Source: Sulfuritalea sp. (GTDB lineage Bacteria; Pseudomonadota; Gammaproteobacteria; Burkholderiales; Rhodocyclaceae). Taken from it: a stretch of 64,000 nucleotides of DNA. Below the pieces are notes generated by a model. That model made no database searches. It was not told the origin of the DNA and was given only the letters and a program-made list of their open reading frames with translations. A program made the position numbers and the translations under genes. Location of the stretch: contig JADJQA010000013.1 of the NCBI GenBank assembly GCA_016712985.1, positions 1 to 64,000 on the forward strand. Direction: 5' to 3'. This document shows positions 1 to 7,872 of the stretch, piece by piece. How positions within the stretch are numbered: position 1 is the stretch's first letter; the number at the start of each line of letters is the position of its first letter.

Positions 1-1
1 C

Positions 2-289
2 GGCTGGCCGCAAGAGAAATTCGCCGAACGCCTGGCGCACTACCAGTGCGAACTCATCGCCCTGCACCCGTTTTACGAAATGAACGGACGCATCACCCGC
101 ATGTTCTTCGACCTCATCACCATCTACAACGGCTATGGCCCCATCGACTACAGCCAGACGCTCACCGGAAGCAGCGGACGAAGCCAATGCTTACATCCAG
201 GCCTCCATCGCCTGGCAGTCCGCGCCGCGGACAACAGCATGCTGCGGCAAATCATCCTCGACGGCCTGAACAAGGCGGAAGCGCCGTGA
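2..289 (+). CDS. Fic-domain protein, C-terminal fragment (5' end outside window)
   Basis: The readable frame (positions 2-289) contains HPFYEMNGRITR, the Fic active-site motif (family form HPFx[D/E]GN[G/K]R) with Met in place of the first Gly. Fic enzymes transfer AMP or similar groups to protein hydroxyls. Fic genes of this type often lie between hsdM and hsdS in type I restriction loci, which fits the hsdS gene directly downstream. Between about 165 and 229 the reading frame looks wrong: another frame gives PEAADEANAYIQASIAWQSA, which reads like the natural continuation, and the original frame resumes at DNSMLRQIILDGLNKAEAP. Two compensating indels are therefore likely. The stop overlaps the GTG proposed for hsdS. 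Whether the Met-variant enzyme is active cannot be judged from the fragment. Confidence 0.75.
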   Translation, partial: GWPQEKFAERLAHYQCELIALHPFYEMNGRITRMFFDLITIYNGYGPIDYSQTLTGSSGRSQCLHPGLHRLAVRAADNSMLRQIILDGLNKAEAP

Positions 290-1574
290 GCTTTCCGCGC
301 TATCCGAAGTATACCTGACAGCGGCGTGGAGTGGCTGGGGAGGTGCCGGAGCATTGGGACGTGAAGCGGCTCAAACACAACCTGCGCTTGCTGACGGAAA
401 AGACTGACAGACGAGATCACCCAATCGCTTTGGAAAACATCGAAGGCTGGACGGGTCGCTTCATTCCCACGGAAACAGAGTTTGAGGGCGAAGGCATCGC
501 CTTCAATGAAGGCGACATTCTGTTTGGAAAGTTGCGCCCCTACCTTGCGAAAGCTCACCGCGCCGAGTCATCTGGCGAAGCGGTTGGTGATTTCCACGTC
601 ATGCGGCCAACGACAGGAATCGACAGTCGCTTTGTTCAATACCAAATTCTCAACCGAGAGTTCATCGCTATCGTGGACGGCTCAACATTTGGCCTCGAAA
701 ATGCCCCCGCGCAAGTTGGGAGTCCGTTGGCGGTATGAAATTGACAACGCCGCCACTCTCTGAGCAAACCCAAATTGTCGCCTTTCTCGACCGCGAGACG
801 GCGAAGATTGATGAGCTGGTGGCGGAGCAGCGGCGGCTGATGGAACTGCTGAAAGAAAAGCGCCAGGCCGTCATCTCCCACGCCGTCACCAAAGGCCTGA
901 ACCCCAACGCCCCCATGAAGCCTTCCGGCATCGAATGGCTCGGCGACGTGCCGGCGCATTGGGAGGTTCGGCGAGTCAAGTCTGTCAGCGCATTCACAAC
1001 AAGCGGTCCACGCGGATGGTCCGAACGCGTTGGCGATGAAGGCGCGCTGTTTGTCCAGAGCGGCGACCTCAACGACTCTCTCGAAGTTGAATTCTCGGGT
1101 TCAAAAAGGGTACAGGTTGCGAATGATGCTGAAGCAACCAGAACTCGATTGTGTGACGGCGACGTGGTGGTCTGCATTACTGGCGCTAAGACGGGTAACG
1201 TCGCCGTATGTGTCGCTGTCCCTGAGGTGGCCTATATCAATCAACATCTTTGTCTTATCCGTCCGGCGCGGGAAAGCCTTCCAGTTTTTCTTGGTGGGTT
1301 ACTCAAGTGCGACCTTGGCCAAACCTATTTTGATTTTTCACAGTACGGACTGAAGCAGGGTCTGAGTTTGGAAGATGTTAGAGAGGCACCTGTTCTTGTT
1401 CCCCCACTTGCCGAGCAGGCCGCCATCGTCACCTACGTCGGCGCGGCAACCGCCAAGTTTGACACCCTCACCACCGAAGCCCAACGCGCCATCGACCTCC
1501 TGCAAGAACGCCGCACCGCCCTCATCTCCGCCGCCGTCACCGGCCAGATCGACGTGCGCGGCGTTTGCGCGTGA
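288..1574 (+). CDS. hsdS: Type I restriction-modification specificity subunit HsdS (frameshifted here)
   Basis: HsdS sets the DNA target of the HsdM/HsdR complex through two target-recognition domains separated by helical spacers. Both spacer signatures are visible: PPLSEQTQIVAFLDRETAKIDELV near 757-830 and PPLAEQAAIV near 1402-1431, each followed by a long helix. Both domain starts are also visible (SGVEWLG..VPEHW near 320-356 and SGIEWLGDVPAHW near 925-963). GTG 288 gives the typical opening SFPRYPKY. The frame is broken four times: an extra T at 316, a G run one base short at 337-340, an extra C at 693-694 and an extra C in the run 704-708. Removing these restores a protein of about 428 residues, normal for the family. 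Sequencing error is the likeliest cause, but a decayed gene is possible. hsdM must lie upstream of the window. Confidence 0.85.
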
Positions 1575-1616
1575 TCGAGAGCAGAAGGAAGCGCCACTTG
1601 TTGAATCGACCGGTTC

Positions 1617-1632
1617 GGACTAACATTAGTCC
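1617..1632. promoter_or_regulatory. Perfect 7-bp palindrome upstream of first antitoxin gene, possible operator
   Basis: GGACTAA and TTAGTCC are separated by CA, 23 bp upstream of the antitoxin ATG. Type II toxin-antitoxin modules are commonly autorepressed by the antitoxin binding such a palindrome over the promoter. The palindrome is seen; the operator role is inference. Confidence 0.45.
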
Positions 1633-1655
1633 ATCCCATTGAGCCGAGGTGCGCC

Positions 1656-1892
1656 ATGCAAACTGTCAACATCCACGAAGCCAAGACCCAATTCTCCCGT
1701 TTTGTCGATCAAGCCGAAGCGGGCGAGGAAATCGTGATTGCCCGTGCGGGCAAGCCGGTGGCGCGTCTGGTGGCATTGGAGACACTCGTCCCGCGCAAGC
1801 TGGGGCTGGGCAAGAAGCAATTTACCTTTCCCGAGCAATTCGACAACCTGAACGCCGGCGAAATGATCGAGATGTTCGAGCAAGGCAAGTAA
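1656..1892 (+). CDS. Phd/YefM-type antitoxin of a VapBC-like module
   Basis: This 78-residue protein opens MQTVNIHEAKTQFSRFVDQA, the Phd/YefM-family N-terminal fold that binds DNA and dimerises (IHEAK..FS.L/FV..A), followed by GEEIVIARAGKPVARLV. The acidic, aromatic C-terminus (FTFPEQFDNLNAGEMIEMFEQ) is the usual toxin-wrapping tail. A GAGGT ribosome-binding site precedes the ATG, and the stop codon abuts the toxin start, so the two are translationally coupled. It should neutralise the PIN toxin downstream and repress its own promoter, for which a palindrome lies at 1617-1632. Confidence 0.88.
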   Translation: MQTVNIHEAKTQFSRFVDQAEAGEEIVIARAGKPVARLVALETLVPRKLGLGKKQFTFPEQFDNLNAGEMIEMFEQGK

Positions 1893-2300
1893 ATGGCCGG
1901 GCACGTTTATTTGCTGGATACCAATGTCTTGCTGGCGGCCTTGCTCGCCCCCGAACGCTTGCCGCCAGAGGTGGTTGCGGGTTTGACGGATACGTCCAAT
2001 ACGGTGTATTTCAGTGCCGCGAGCATCTGGGAGGTGGCCATCAAACGCTCGTTGAATCGGGCGGATTTTGATTTTTCACCCGAGGATATTCATCGGCTGG
2101 CATTGGCTACGGGCTTTACCGAGTTGCCGGTGAAGGGGGAGGATTGTTACCCGCTAGTGAATCTTCCTTGGCATCACCGCGACCCCTTTGATCGTTTGCT
2201 GGTTGCACAGGCGCAATCCTTGCCCGCCTATTTACTTACGACCGATGGCGTGTTGAACCGATACTCGGAATTGGTCGTTCACCTGACTTTGAAATCGTGA
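1893..2300 (+). CDS. PIN-domain ribonuclease toxin, VapC family
   Basis: This 135-residue PIN-domain protein is a predicted Mg-dependent RNase toxin. The acidic active-site residues are visible in order: LLDTNVLLAALL (Asp near residue 9), SIWEVAIKRSL (Glu), HHRDPFDRLLVAQAQ (two Asp) and LLTTDGVLNRY (Asp). The PFDRLLVAQA segment marks the VapC subgroup that pairs with Phd-type antitoxins, matching the gene directly upstream. Its TGA overlaps a GTG that begins a fragment resembling the hsdR start (see 2297-2332), the same stop/start overlap seen at the true hsdR. It looks intact. Confidence 0.9.
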   Translation: MAGHVYLLDTNVLLAALLAPERLPPEVVAGLTDTSNTVYFSAASIWEVAIKRSLNRADFDFSPEDIHRLALATGFTELPVKGEDCYPLVNLPWHHRDPFDRLLVAQAQSLPAYLLTTDGVLNRYSELVVHLTLKS

Positions 2301-2332
2301 GCGTGCACAAGGAAATCGGCTTCGTGACCGAA
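2297..2332 (+). pseudogene. Duplicated 5' fragment of hsdR
   Basis: The 36 bases from GTG 2297 match the first 36 bases of hsdR at 3934 at 32 positions; the translations are VSVHKEIGFVTE and MSLHKEISFETE. In both places the start codon overlaps the stop of a PIN-toxin gene (GTGA here, ATGA at 3934). The similarity ends at codon 12; the frame stays open to about 2462 without resembling HsdR. It appears to be a leftover of an earlier vapC-hsdR junction from before the second and third toxin modules arrived. Confidence 0.7.
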
Positions 2333-2432
2333 AGAAGAACGGACGATGGTGCGCACGGCGACGCAACGCCCCGGAAAGTCGGCGCTGACGAGACGGCGAC
2401 ACAGGAAGCCAGTAAGCTGGTAAGCTTGCCAC

Positions 2433-2738
2433 ATGAAAACCACACTCGACCTACCCGATGAGATCGTTCGGGAAATGAAACTGCGTGCGCTGATGCAAGG
2501 ACGCACGCTGCGCGACTTGGCCGCCGATTTCCTGCGCCAAGGGCTGGGAATGGCTGCACCACGGCAAGCGACCACACCGCCGCCGAGTTCTGCGGTTGAA
2601 ATCGGGTCTGACGGCCTGCCAGTCATTCGAGGTCGTACCGATGCGCCAGCCCGACTGATGAGCGCGGAAGCCTTGATCGAGCTCGAACAGAAGGTGCAAG
2701 CCGAGGAGGACATGCGCCATGCCGGGCTGTCTGTTTGA
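2433..2738 (+). CDS. Ribbon-helix-helix type antitoxin
   Basis: This 101-residue protein has an N-terminal ribbon-helix-helix pattern (MKTTLDLPDEIVREMKLRALMQGRTLRDLAADFLRQGL), as in Arc/MetJ-like VapB antitoxins, followed by a Pro/Ala-rich linker and an acidic helix near residues 78-95 that probably contacts the toxin. Its 3' end overlaps the PIN-toxin gene at 2719 by 20 bp, a typical antitoxin-toxin arrangement. A tandem GTAAGCT (2412-2418 and 2420-2426) lies just before the ATG and could be a binding site, though that is weak inference. No strong ribosome-binding site is visible. Confidence 0.8.
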   Translation: MKTTLDLPDEIVREMKLRALMQGRTLRDLAADFLRQGLGMAAPRQATTPPPSSAVEIGSDGLPVIRGRTDAPARLMSAEALIELEQKVQAEEDMRHAGLSV

Positions 2739-3168
2739 CACCAACGCGTGGCTGGCTTCTGTCTTCGAACAACATCCGTTTCACGGCATCGCCAGGCAAG
2801 CATTGCAACAAGCTACACCGGCAGAGCCAGCGGCTTTTTGTCGCGCCACGCAACAAAGTTTTTTGCGCTTGGCGTCCACATCGGCGCTTCAGAGAACTTA
2901 CGGGGTTCAAACCCTGACGAACCGGGATGCGCTCGTGGCGCTGGATACCCTGCAAGCCCTGCCACAAGTCTGTTGGCGCGACGAGCCGCCGGGTGTGTTC
3001 GAGCTATGGCGCGCTTTGGCCACCCGTGACACGGCTTCACCCAAGCTGTGGATGGACGCCTACCTGGCCGCCTTCGCCATTGCCGGTGGTTTGCGCATGC
3101 TTACGCTGGATCGGGATTTCAAGAACTTCGTGCCGCACGGGCTCGATTTGAACTTGATGAATCCCTGA
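2719..3168 (+). CDS. PIN-domain toxin, second VapC-like module
   Basis: This 149-residue PIN protein has CLFDTNAWLASVF at the N-terminus (catalytic Asp), then QQSFLRLAST, LWMDAYLAAFAIAGG and LTLDRDF at the C-terminus, matching the spaced acidic residues of VapC RNases. The LWxDAYLAAFA signature is common in PIN toxins paired with ribbon-helix-helix antitoxins, as here. Its start lies inside the antitoxin gene, so translation is probably coupled. It belongs to a different PIN subgroup from those at 1893 and 3503, so the three modules are separate acquisitions rather than tandem duplicates. Confidence 0.85.
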   Translation: MPGCLFDTNAWLASVFEQHPFHGIARQALQQATPAEPAAFCRATQQSFLRLASTSALQRTYGVQTLTNRDALVALDTLQALPQVCWRDEPPGVFELWRALATRDTASPKLWMDAYLAAFAIAGGLRMLTLDRDFKNFVPHGLDLNLMNP

Positions 3169-3190
3169 TAGATAAAGACTAAATTCTAGC

Positions 3191-3202
3191 TATACTGTAC
3201 AG
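3191..3202 (+). promoter_or_regulatory. Possible -10 box and palindrome before third antitoxin gene
   Basis: TATACT at 3191-3196 resembles a sigma-70 -10 element and runs into the perfect 8-bp palindrome CTGTACAG (3195-3202), about 30 bp before the ATG. No convincing -35 box is seen. An autoregulatory promoter/operator is plausible but unproven. Confidence 0.35.
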
Positions 3203-3230
3203 GTTGGCTATTATTTCAGGGAGCTCATTC

Positions 3231-3506
3231 ATGATTACCGTTACCTCGGTGGAAGCCCAAAACCGTTTTGGCCAGTTGCTTGACACGGTCCAGCGCGAGC
3301 CGGTCACCATTACCCGGCATGGGCGCACGGCGGCGTTCATTGTGTCGCCACAAGATATGCAGGATTTGCAAGACGCCCGCCGCAAGCGGAGCGCCGCGGT
3401 TAAGGAGTTTGAAGCCTACTTTGCCAAGGCCGACGCCACGCTTGCACCCGCTGCGCGCGAGTTGACCGATGAGGATGTGGTGCGCATGGTGAAAGCGGCG
3501 CGGTGA
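3231..3506 (+). CDS. Phd/YefM-type antitoxin, third module
   Basis: This 91-residue protein opens MITVTSVEAQNRFGQLLDTVQ and continues REPVTITRHGRTAAFIVSPQDM, the Phd/YefM DNA-binding fold (EAQ..FG.LLD.....P..ITR.GR..A.IVS). A charged C-terminal helix (RKRSAAVKEFEAYF) and an acidic tail follow. ATG 3231 is chosen over an upstream in-frame start because GGGAG lies about 10 bp ahead and the domain starts exactly here. The stop overlaps the GTG of the PIN gene at 3503. Confidence 0.85.
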   Translation: MITVTSVEAQNRFGQLLDTVQREPVTITRHGRTAAFIVSPQDMQDLQDARRKRSAAVKEFEAYFAKADATLAPAARELTDEDVVRMVKAAR

Positions 3507-3937
3507 CCGACCGCCAACGGATTGTCATAGATACAAGCACTCTGATTGGTGCGATATTGCGACCCGGCTCCGTGCCACGGCAGGCATTCTTGGTGGCCGT
3601 TGGTGCCTATGACCTCTGCGTGAGCCACGCCACGCTGAATGAATTGCGTAAGGTTTTGCAGCGTCCCAAGTTCGACCGTTATGCGCCCCTGCAAGCGCGG
3701 CTGGACTTTTGCGCGTTGGTAGCCGAGCGCTCGCGCCTGTGGCAGGTTGATGCGAAAAGTGATGCGATCTCCGATGGCGCGTGCCGTGACGCGAAAGATG
3801 CCAAGTTCCTGGCGCTGGCCCTGGATTGCCAAGCGGTGGCATTGATTTCGAGCGATGCCGATCTACTTGTCTTGCATCCTTGGCACGGAGTGTCGATATT
3901 GACGCCAGCCGCGTTTATAGAAAAGCACCCGGCATGA
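3503..3937 (+). CDS. PIN-family putative toxin, third module
   Basis: This 144-residue protein belongs to the PIN subgroup annotated as 'putative toxin-antitoxin system toxin component, PIN family'. It has IVIDTSTLIGAIL (catalytic Asp), LNELRKVLQRPKFDRY, CRDAKDAKFLALAL (Asp pair) and LISSDADLLVLHPW (Asp). It starts at GTG inside the antitoxin stop codon and ends with its TGA overlapping the ATG of hsdR, so antitoxin, toxin and hsdR form one coupled transcript. Regulation of the toxin and the restriction subunit may therefore be linked. Confidence 0.85.
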   Translation: MTDRQRIVIDTSTLIGAILRPGSVPRQAFLVAVGAYDLCVSHATLNELRKVLQRPKFDRYAPLQARLDFCALVAERSRLWQVDAKSDAISDGACRDAKDAKFLALALDCQAVALISSDADLLVLHPWHGVSILTPAAFIEKHPA

Positions 3938-6900
3938 GCCTGCACAAGGAAATCAGCTTCGAGACCGAAATTTGCGAACACCTCGCCGCCCACGGCTGGC
4001 TGTATGCCGAGGGCGATGCAGCCGACTACGACCGGGCGCGGGCGCTGTTCCCGGCGGATGTGCTGGCCTGGGTGCGGGCCACGCAACCCAAGGCCTGGGA
4101 CTCTCTGACCAAGAACCACGGCGCGCAGGCCGCTGAAACCCTGCTGGCCCGTTTGCGCGACCAGCTCGACCAGCGCGGCACGCTGGACGTGCTGCGCCAC
4201 GGCATCGAACTGCTGGGCTTGAAATCTCCGCTGAAGCTGGCCGAATTCAAACCGGCGCTGGCCATCAACCCCGACATCCTCGCCCGCCACGCCGCCAACC
4301 GGCTGCGCGTGGTGCGCCAGTTGCGCTATTCGCTGCACAACGAAAACAGCATCGACCTCGGGTTGTTCCTCAACGGCCTGCCGGTGGCGACGGCGGAACT
4401 GAAAACCGACTTCACCCAAAGCATCGGCGACGCCATCGACCAGTATCGCTTTGAGCGCAATCCCAAGCCGAAGGGCCAGGCCGCCGAGCCGCTGCTGTCC
4501 TTCCCCGCTGGGGCCTTGGTGCACTTCGCGGTGAGCAACAGCGAAGTGCACATGGTGACCCGGCTGGCCGGCCCGGCCACGGCCTTCCTGCCCTTCAACC
4601 TCGGCGACGATGGCGCGGCGGGCAACCCCGCGAACCCGCAGGGCGGCCACCGCACGGCCTATCTGTGGGAGCAGGTCTGGGCACGGGAAAGCTGGCTGGA
4701 AATCCTTGGCCGCTACCTGATCGCCCAGCGCGACAAGAAGAAGCAGATCAAGGAAATCATCTTCCCCCGCTACCATCAGCTCGACGTGACGCGCAAGCTC
4801 CAGGCGGCCGTGCTCACAGACGGGCCGGGCGGCAAGTATCTCGTCCAGCATTCGGCAGGCTCGGGCAAGACTAATTCCATCGCGTGGACCGCGCACTTCC
4901 TCGCCGAACTGCACGACGCCAAGCACAACAAGGTGTTCGATACCGTGCTGGTGGTCTCCGACCGCAACGTCATCGACGCGCAGCTTCAGGAAGCCCTGTT
5001 CGATTTCCAGCGCACCAGCGGCGTGGTGGCCACCATTACCAACAAGGAAGGCAGCAAGAGCGGCAAGCTCGCCGAGGCGCTCTCCGGCGACAAGAAAATC
5101 GTGGTCTGCACCATCCAGACTTTCCCCTTTGCTCTGGAGGCCGTGACCAGGCTGGCCGCGACGCAAGGCAAACGCTTCGCGGTGATCGCCGACGAGGCCC
5201 ACAGCTCGCAGACCGGCGAGGCGGCGGCCAAGCTGAAGGCGGTGCTGAGTCCCGGAAGAACTGGCGGAGCTGGGCGACGGCGGCGAAGTCAGCACCGAAG
5301 ACATACTCGCGGCGCAGATGGCGGCGCCCGCGCCGATGACATGGCGGCATCACCTTCGTCGCGTTCACGGCCACGCCGAAGAACAAGACCATGGAGATTT
5401 TCGGCACGCGCCCCGATCCCTCGCGCAAACCCGCGCCGGACAACGTGCCCACTCCGTTCCACGTCTATTCCATGCGCCAGGCCATCGAGGAGAAGTTCAT
5501 CCTCGACGTGCTGCAGAACTACACGCCCTACAGCCTGGCCTTCAAGCTGGCCCACGAAGGCAAGGAGATCGACGACAAGGCGGTCGAGCGCAACGCGGCG
5601 CTGAAGCGGATCATGGGCTGGGTCAAGCTCCACCCCTACAACATCGCGCAGAAGGTCGAGATCGTCGTCGAGCACTTCCGCCGCTACGTCGCGCCGCTGC
5701 TCGACGGACAGGCCAAGGCCATGGTGGTGGTCGGCAGTCGGCTGGAGGCCGTGCGCTGGCAACTGGCCATCGACAAGTACATCAAGGAACACGGCTACAA
5801 GATCGGCACGCTGGTCGCCTTCTCCGGCGAGGTGAACGACCAGGAATCCGGCCCGGACGGCTTCACCGAGAACAGCTCGGCGCTGAACCCCAACCTCAAA
5901 GGCCGCGACATCCGCGAAGCCTTCAAGGGCGAGGAGTATCAAATCCTGCTGGTGGCGAACAAGTTCCAGACCGGCTTCGATCAACCGCTGCTCTGCGGCA
6001 TGTATGTGGACAAGCGGCTGGCCGGCATCCAGGCGGTGCAGACCCTCTCGCGCCTGAACCGCGCCTGGCCGGGCAAGGACACTACCTACGTGCTGGATTT
6101 CGTGAACGATACGGCAGATGTCCTCGCCGCCTTCAAGACCTACCACGCGACGGTCGAGCTTTCGACGACGACGGACCCGAATCTCGTCTTTAACCTGCGC
6201 GCCAAGCTCGACGCCGCCGGCCACTACGACGACTTCGAGGTGGATCGCGTGGTGGCGGTGGAGTTCTACCCGCACGCCAGGCAGAGCGATCTGATCGCCG
6301 CGCTGGAGCCGGTGCAGGACCGCGTGATGAAACGCTACAAGGCCGCCCAGCAAGGGCTGAAGGCTGCGCAAGCCAAAGACGATGAGGCCGCCACCAAGGC
6401 AGCACAGGATGAGCTGAACGCCCTGATCCTGTTCAAGAGCGACATGGGCGTATACATCCGGCTCTACACCTTCCTTTCGCAGATCTTCGACTACGGCAAC
6501 ACGGCCATCGAAAAGCGCGCCATCTTCTACAAGCGCCTGCTGCCGCTGCTGGAATTTGGCCGCGAGCGCGAGGGCATCGACCTCTCGAAAGTGGTGCTGA
6601 CGCATCACCACCTCAAGAACCTCGGCAAACAGGCCATGCCGCTCGGCGAAGGCGACGCGCTCAAGCTGTATCCGATCACCGAAGCCGGCAGCGGCAGCGT
6701 GCAGGAGAAAGAAACGGCCCGGCTGAACGAGATCATCGAGAAGGTGAACACCCTCTTTGAAGGCGACCTCACCGACCAGGACAAGCTGGTCTACGTGAAC
6801 AACGTCATCAAGGGCAAGCTGCTGGAGTCGGAAACCTTGCAGCAGCAGGCGACCAACAACACCAAGGAACAGTTCGCCAATTCACCCGACCTGAAAACCG

Positions 6901-7052
6901 AATTGCTGAACGCCATCATGGGCGCGCTGGACGCGCACAACGCCATGAGCACCCAGGCGCTGAATTCGCCAACCATTCAGGGCGGCATGAAAGATATCCT
7001 GCTCAATCACGCCGGGCTCTACGAGACCTTGCGCGAGCGGGCTGCCCCGTAG
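3934..7052 (+). CDS. hsdR: Type I restriction enzyme translocase/endonuclease subunit HsdR (frameshifted here)
   Basis: HsdR provides ATP-driven DNA translocation and cleavage in type I restriction. The N-terminal nuclease core is visible as TAELKTDFTQSIGDAIDQYRF. The helicase motifs follow: HSAGSGKTNSIAW (Walker A, about residue 307), VVSDRNVID, IADEAHSSQ (DEAH box) and FVAFTATPKNKT (motif III), then a second RecA domain with VANKFQTGFDQPLLCGMYVDK and LSRLNRAWPGK. Three small breaks interrupt the frame: an extra C in the run 5251-5253, about two extra bases near 5326-5328 and one missing G near 5344-5347. Repair gives about 1,040 residues, normal for the family. The start overlaps the preceding toxin stop (ATGA). 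Sequencing error is more likely than true loss because the sequence on either side is fully conserved. Confidence 0.9.
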
Positions 7053-7602
7053 CGGATATAGATTCCCTGGCTCGCTGGTTTGTGTAGATTCAAGGCCGCG
7101 GAGCGGCAGGTTTCAGATCACGCAGCCGCCCCTCGCTGAACTCGATCTTCCTTTGCCGCTGTGACCCTTCATGGTCGGGACCGGCCCGTCAGAAAATCCG
7201 GCGCACCGTCAGCAACCGCAACAGACCCGACATCGACGCAGCAAGCGATGAACGGCTGGGCAGGCCGATGAACCGACGCTCGCCGTCTTACCGGCGCCGA
7301 CTCTCCATATCGCCAGTCGTGTCGAGTGCAAGAATGCAGCGCGGCCCCTTGGTTTATGGTCCCCCCAGGGAAAACCATGAGCCGATTTCCGACGCTGGGA
7401 CTTCGCAATCAAATCACTCGTTGAGCCGGATATTGCCGGAATTCGGCTCAAGTGGCGCCCGTGCAAGTCGGCGCTGGCGCCACGGCGACAAGGACGACCA
7501 GCCGACCCGACGCGTGGTCCGGAATGCAGTCAGCGCGATTCCGTCATCGCGACCAGTTGCATGGCAGCCGATTCTTTCGGGGCAGGCATGTCTCCGCCGC
7601 CG
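7053..7602. other. Gene-free stretch after hsdR, with a possible integrase remnant
   Basis: No convincing gene is seen in these 550 bp. On the minus strand at about 7090-7150 a short open stretch reads RQRKIEFSEGRLRDLKPA, which resembles the N-terminal arm-binding segment of phage-type tyrosine integrases and then stops. This might be the scar of the element that brought in the restriction locus. The remainder shows no repeat, tRNA or promoter that I can support. Confidence 0.35.
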
Positions 7603-7860
7603 TCAGCCGCCGCTCAATGCCTGGACGATGATCAGCTCGGCGTTGGCGTCCAGCGTCTGCGCGAGATCGCGGGCCTGCACGCCGCCGACGAAGAAGCGGA
7701 TGTGCGCCCGTATCCGGTTCTGTTCGTCGATCATGCGGAAGCGGATTCCAGGGTAGCGCCGGTCGAGATCGGCGAGCACTGCGGCCAGCGTTGCCCCGTT
7801 CGCCTCGGCCCAGCCGCTTTCGGTGTAGGAGCGCAGCGCGCTGGGGATCAGCACCTTCAT
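7603..7860 (-). CDS. MoaD/ThiS-family ubiquitin-like protein
   Basis: This 85-residue protein ends in ...IIVQALSGG. A beta-grasp fold with a C-terminal Gly-Gly is the mark of MoaD/ThiS sulfur carriers, which are adenylated and thiocarboxylated on that glycine. The middle part (LAAVLADLDRRYPGIRFRMIDEQNRIRAHIRFFVGG) fits the MoaD pattern of a helix followed by 'N.xIRxHIxxFV'. No moaE, moeB or thiazole genes are nearby. It lies 12 bp downstream of, and presumably co-transcribed with, the Asp-box protein gene at 7873-9039. A conventional molybdopterin role is therefore doubtful, and a dedicated pathway with that partner is possible. Confidence 0.75.
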   Translation of the reverse strand: MKVLIPSALRSYTESGWAEANGATLAAVLADLDRRYPGIRFRMIDEQNRIRAHIRFFVGGVQARDLAQTLDANAELIIVQALSGG

Positions 7861-7872
7861 CGCGGATGTTGC

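Noticed and set aside
3679..5304. 541-codon open frame antisense to hsdR, and similar long antisense frames at 11045-12607 (htpG), 13388-15748 (glgP) and 46933-49605 (bamB/der)
   Set aside because: These are shadows produced by GC-rich codon use; the opposite strand encodes clear known proteins.
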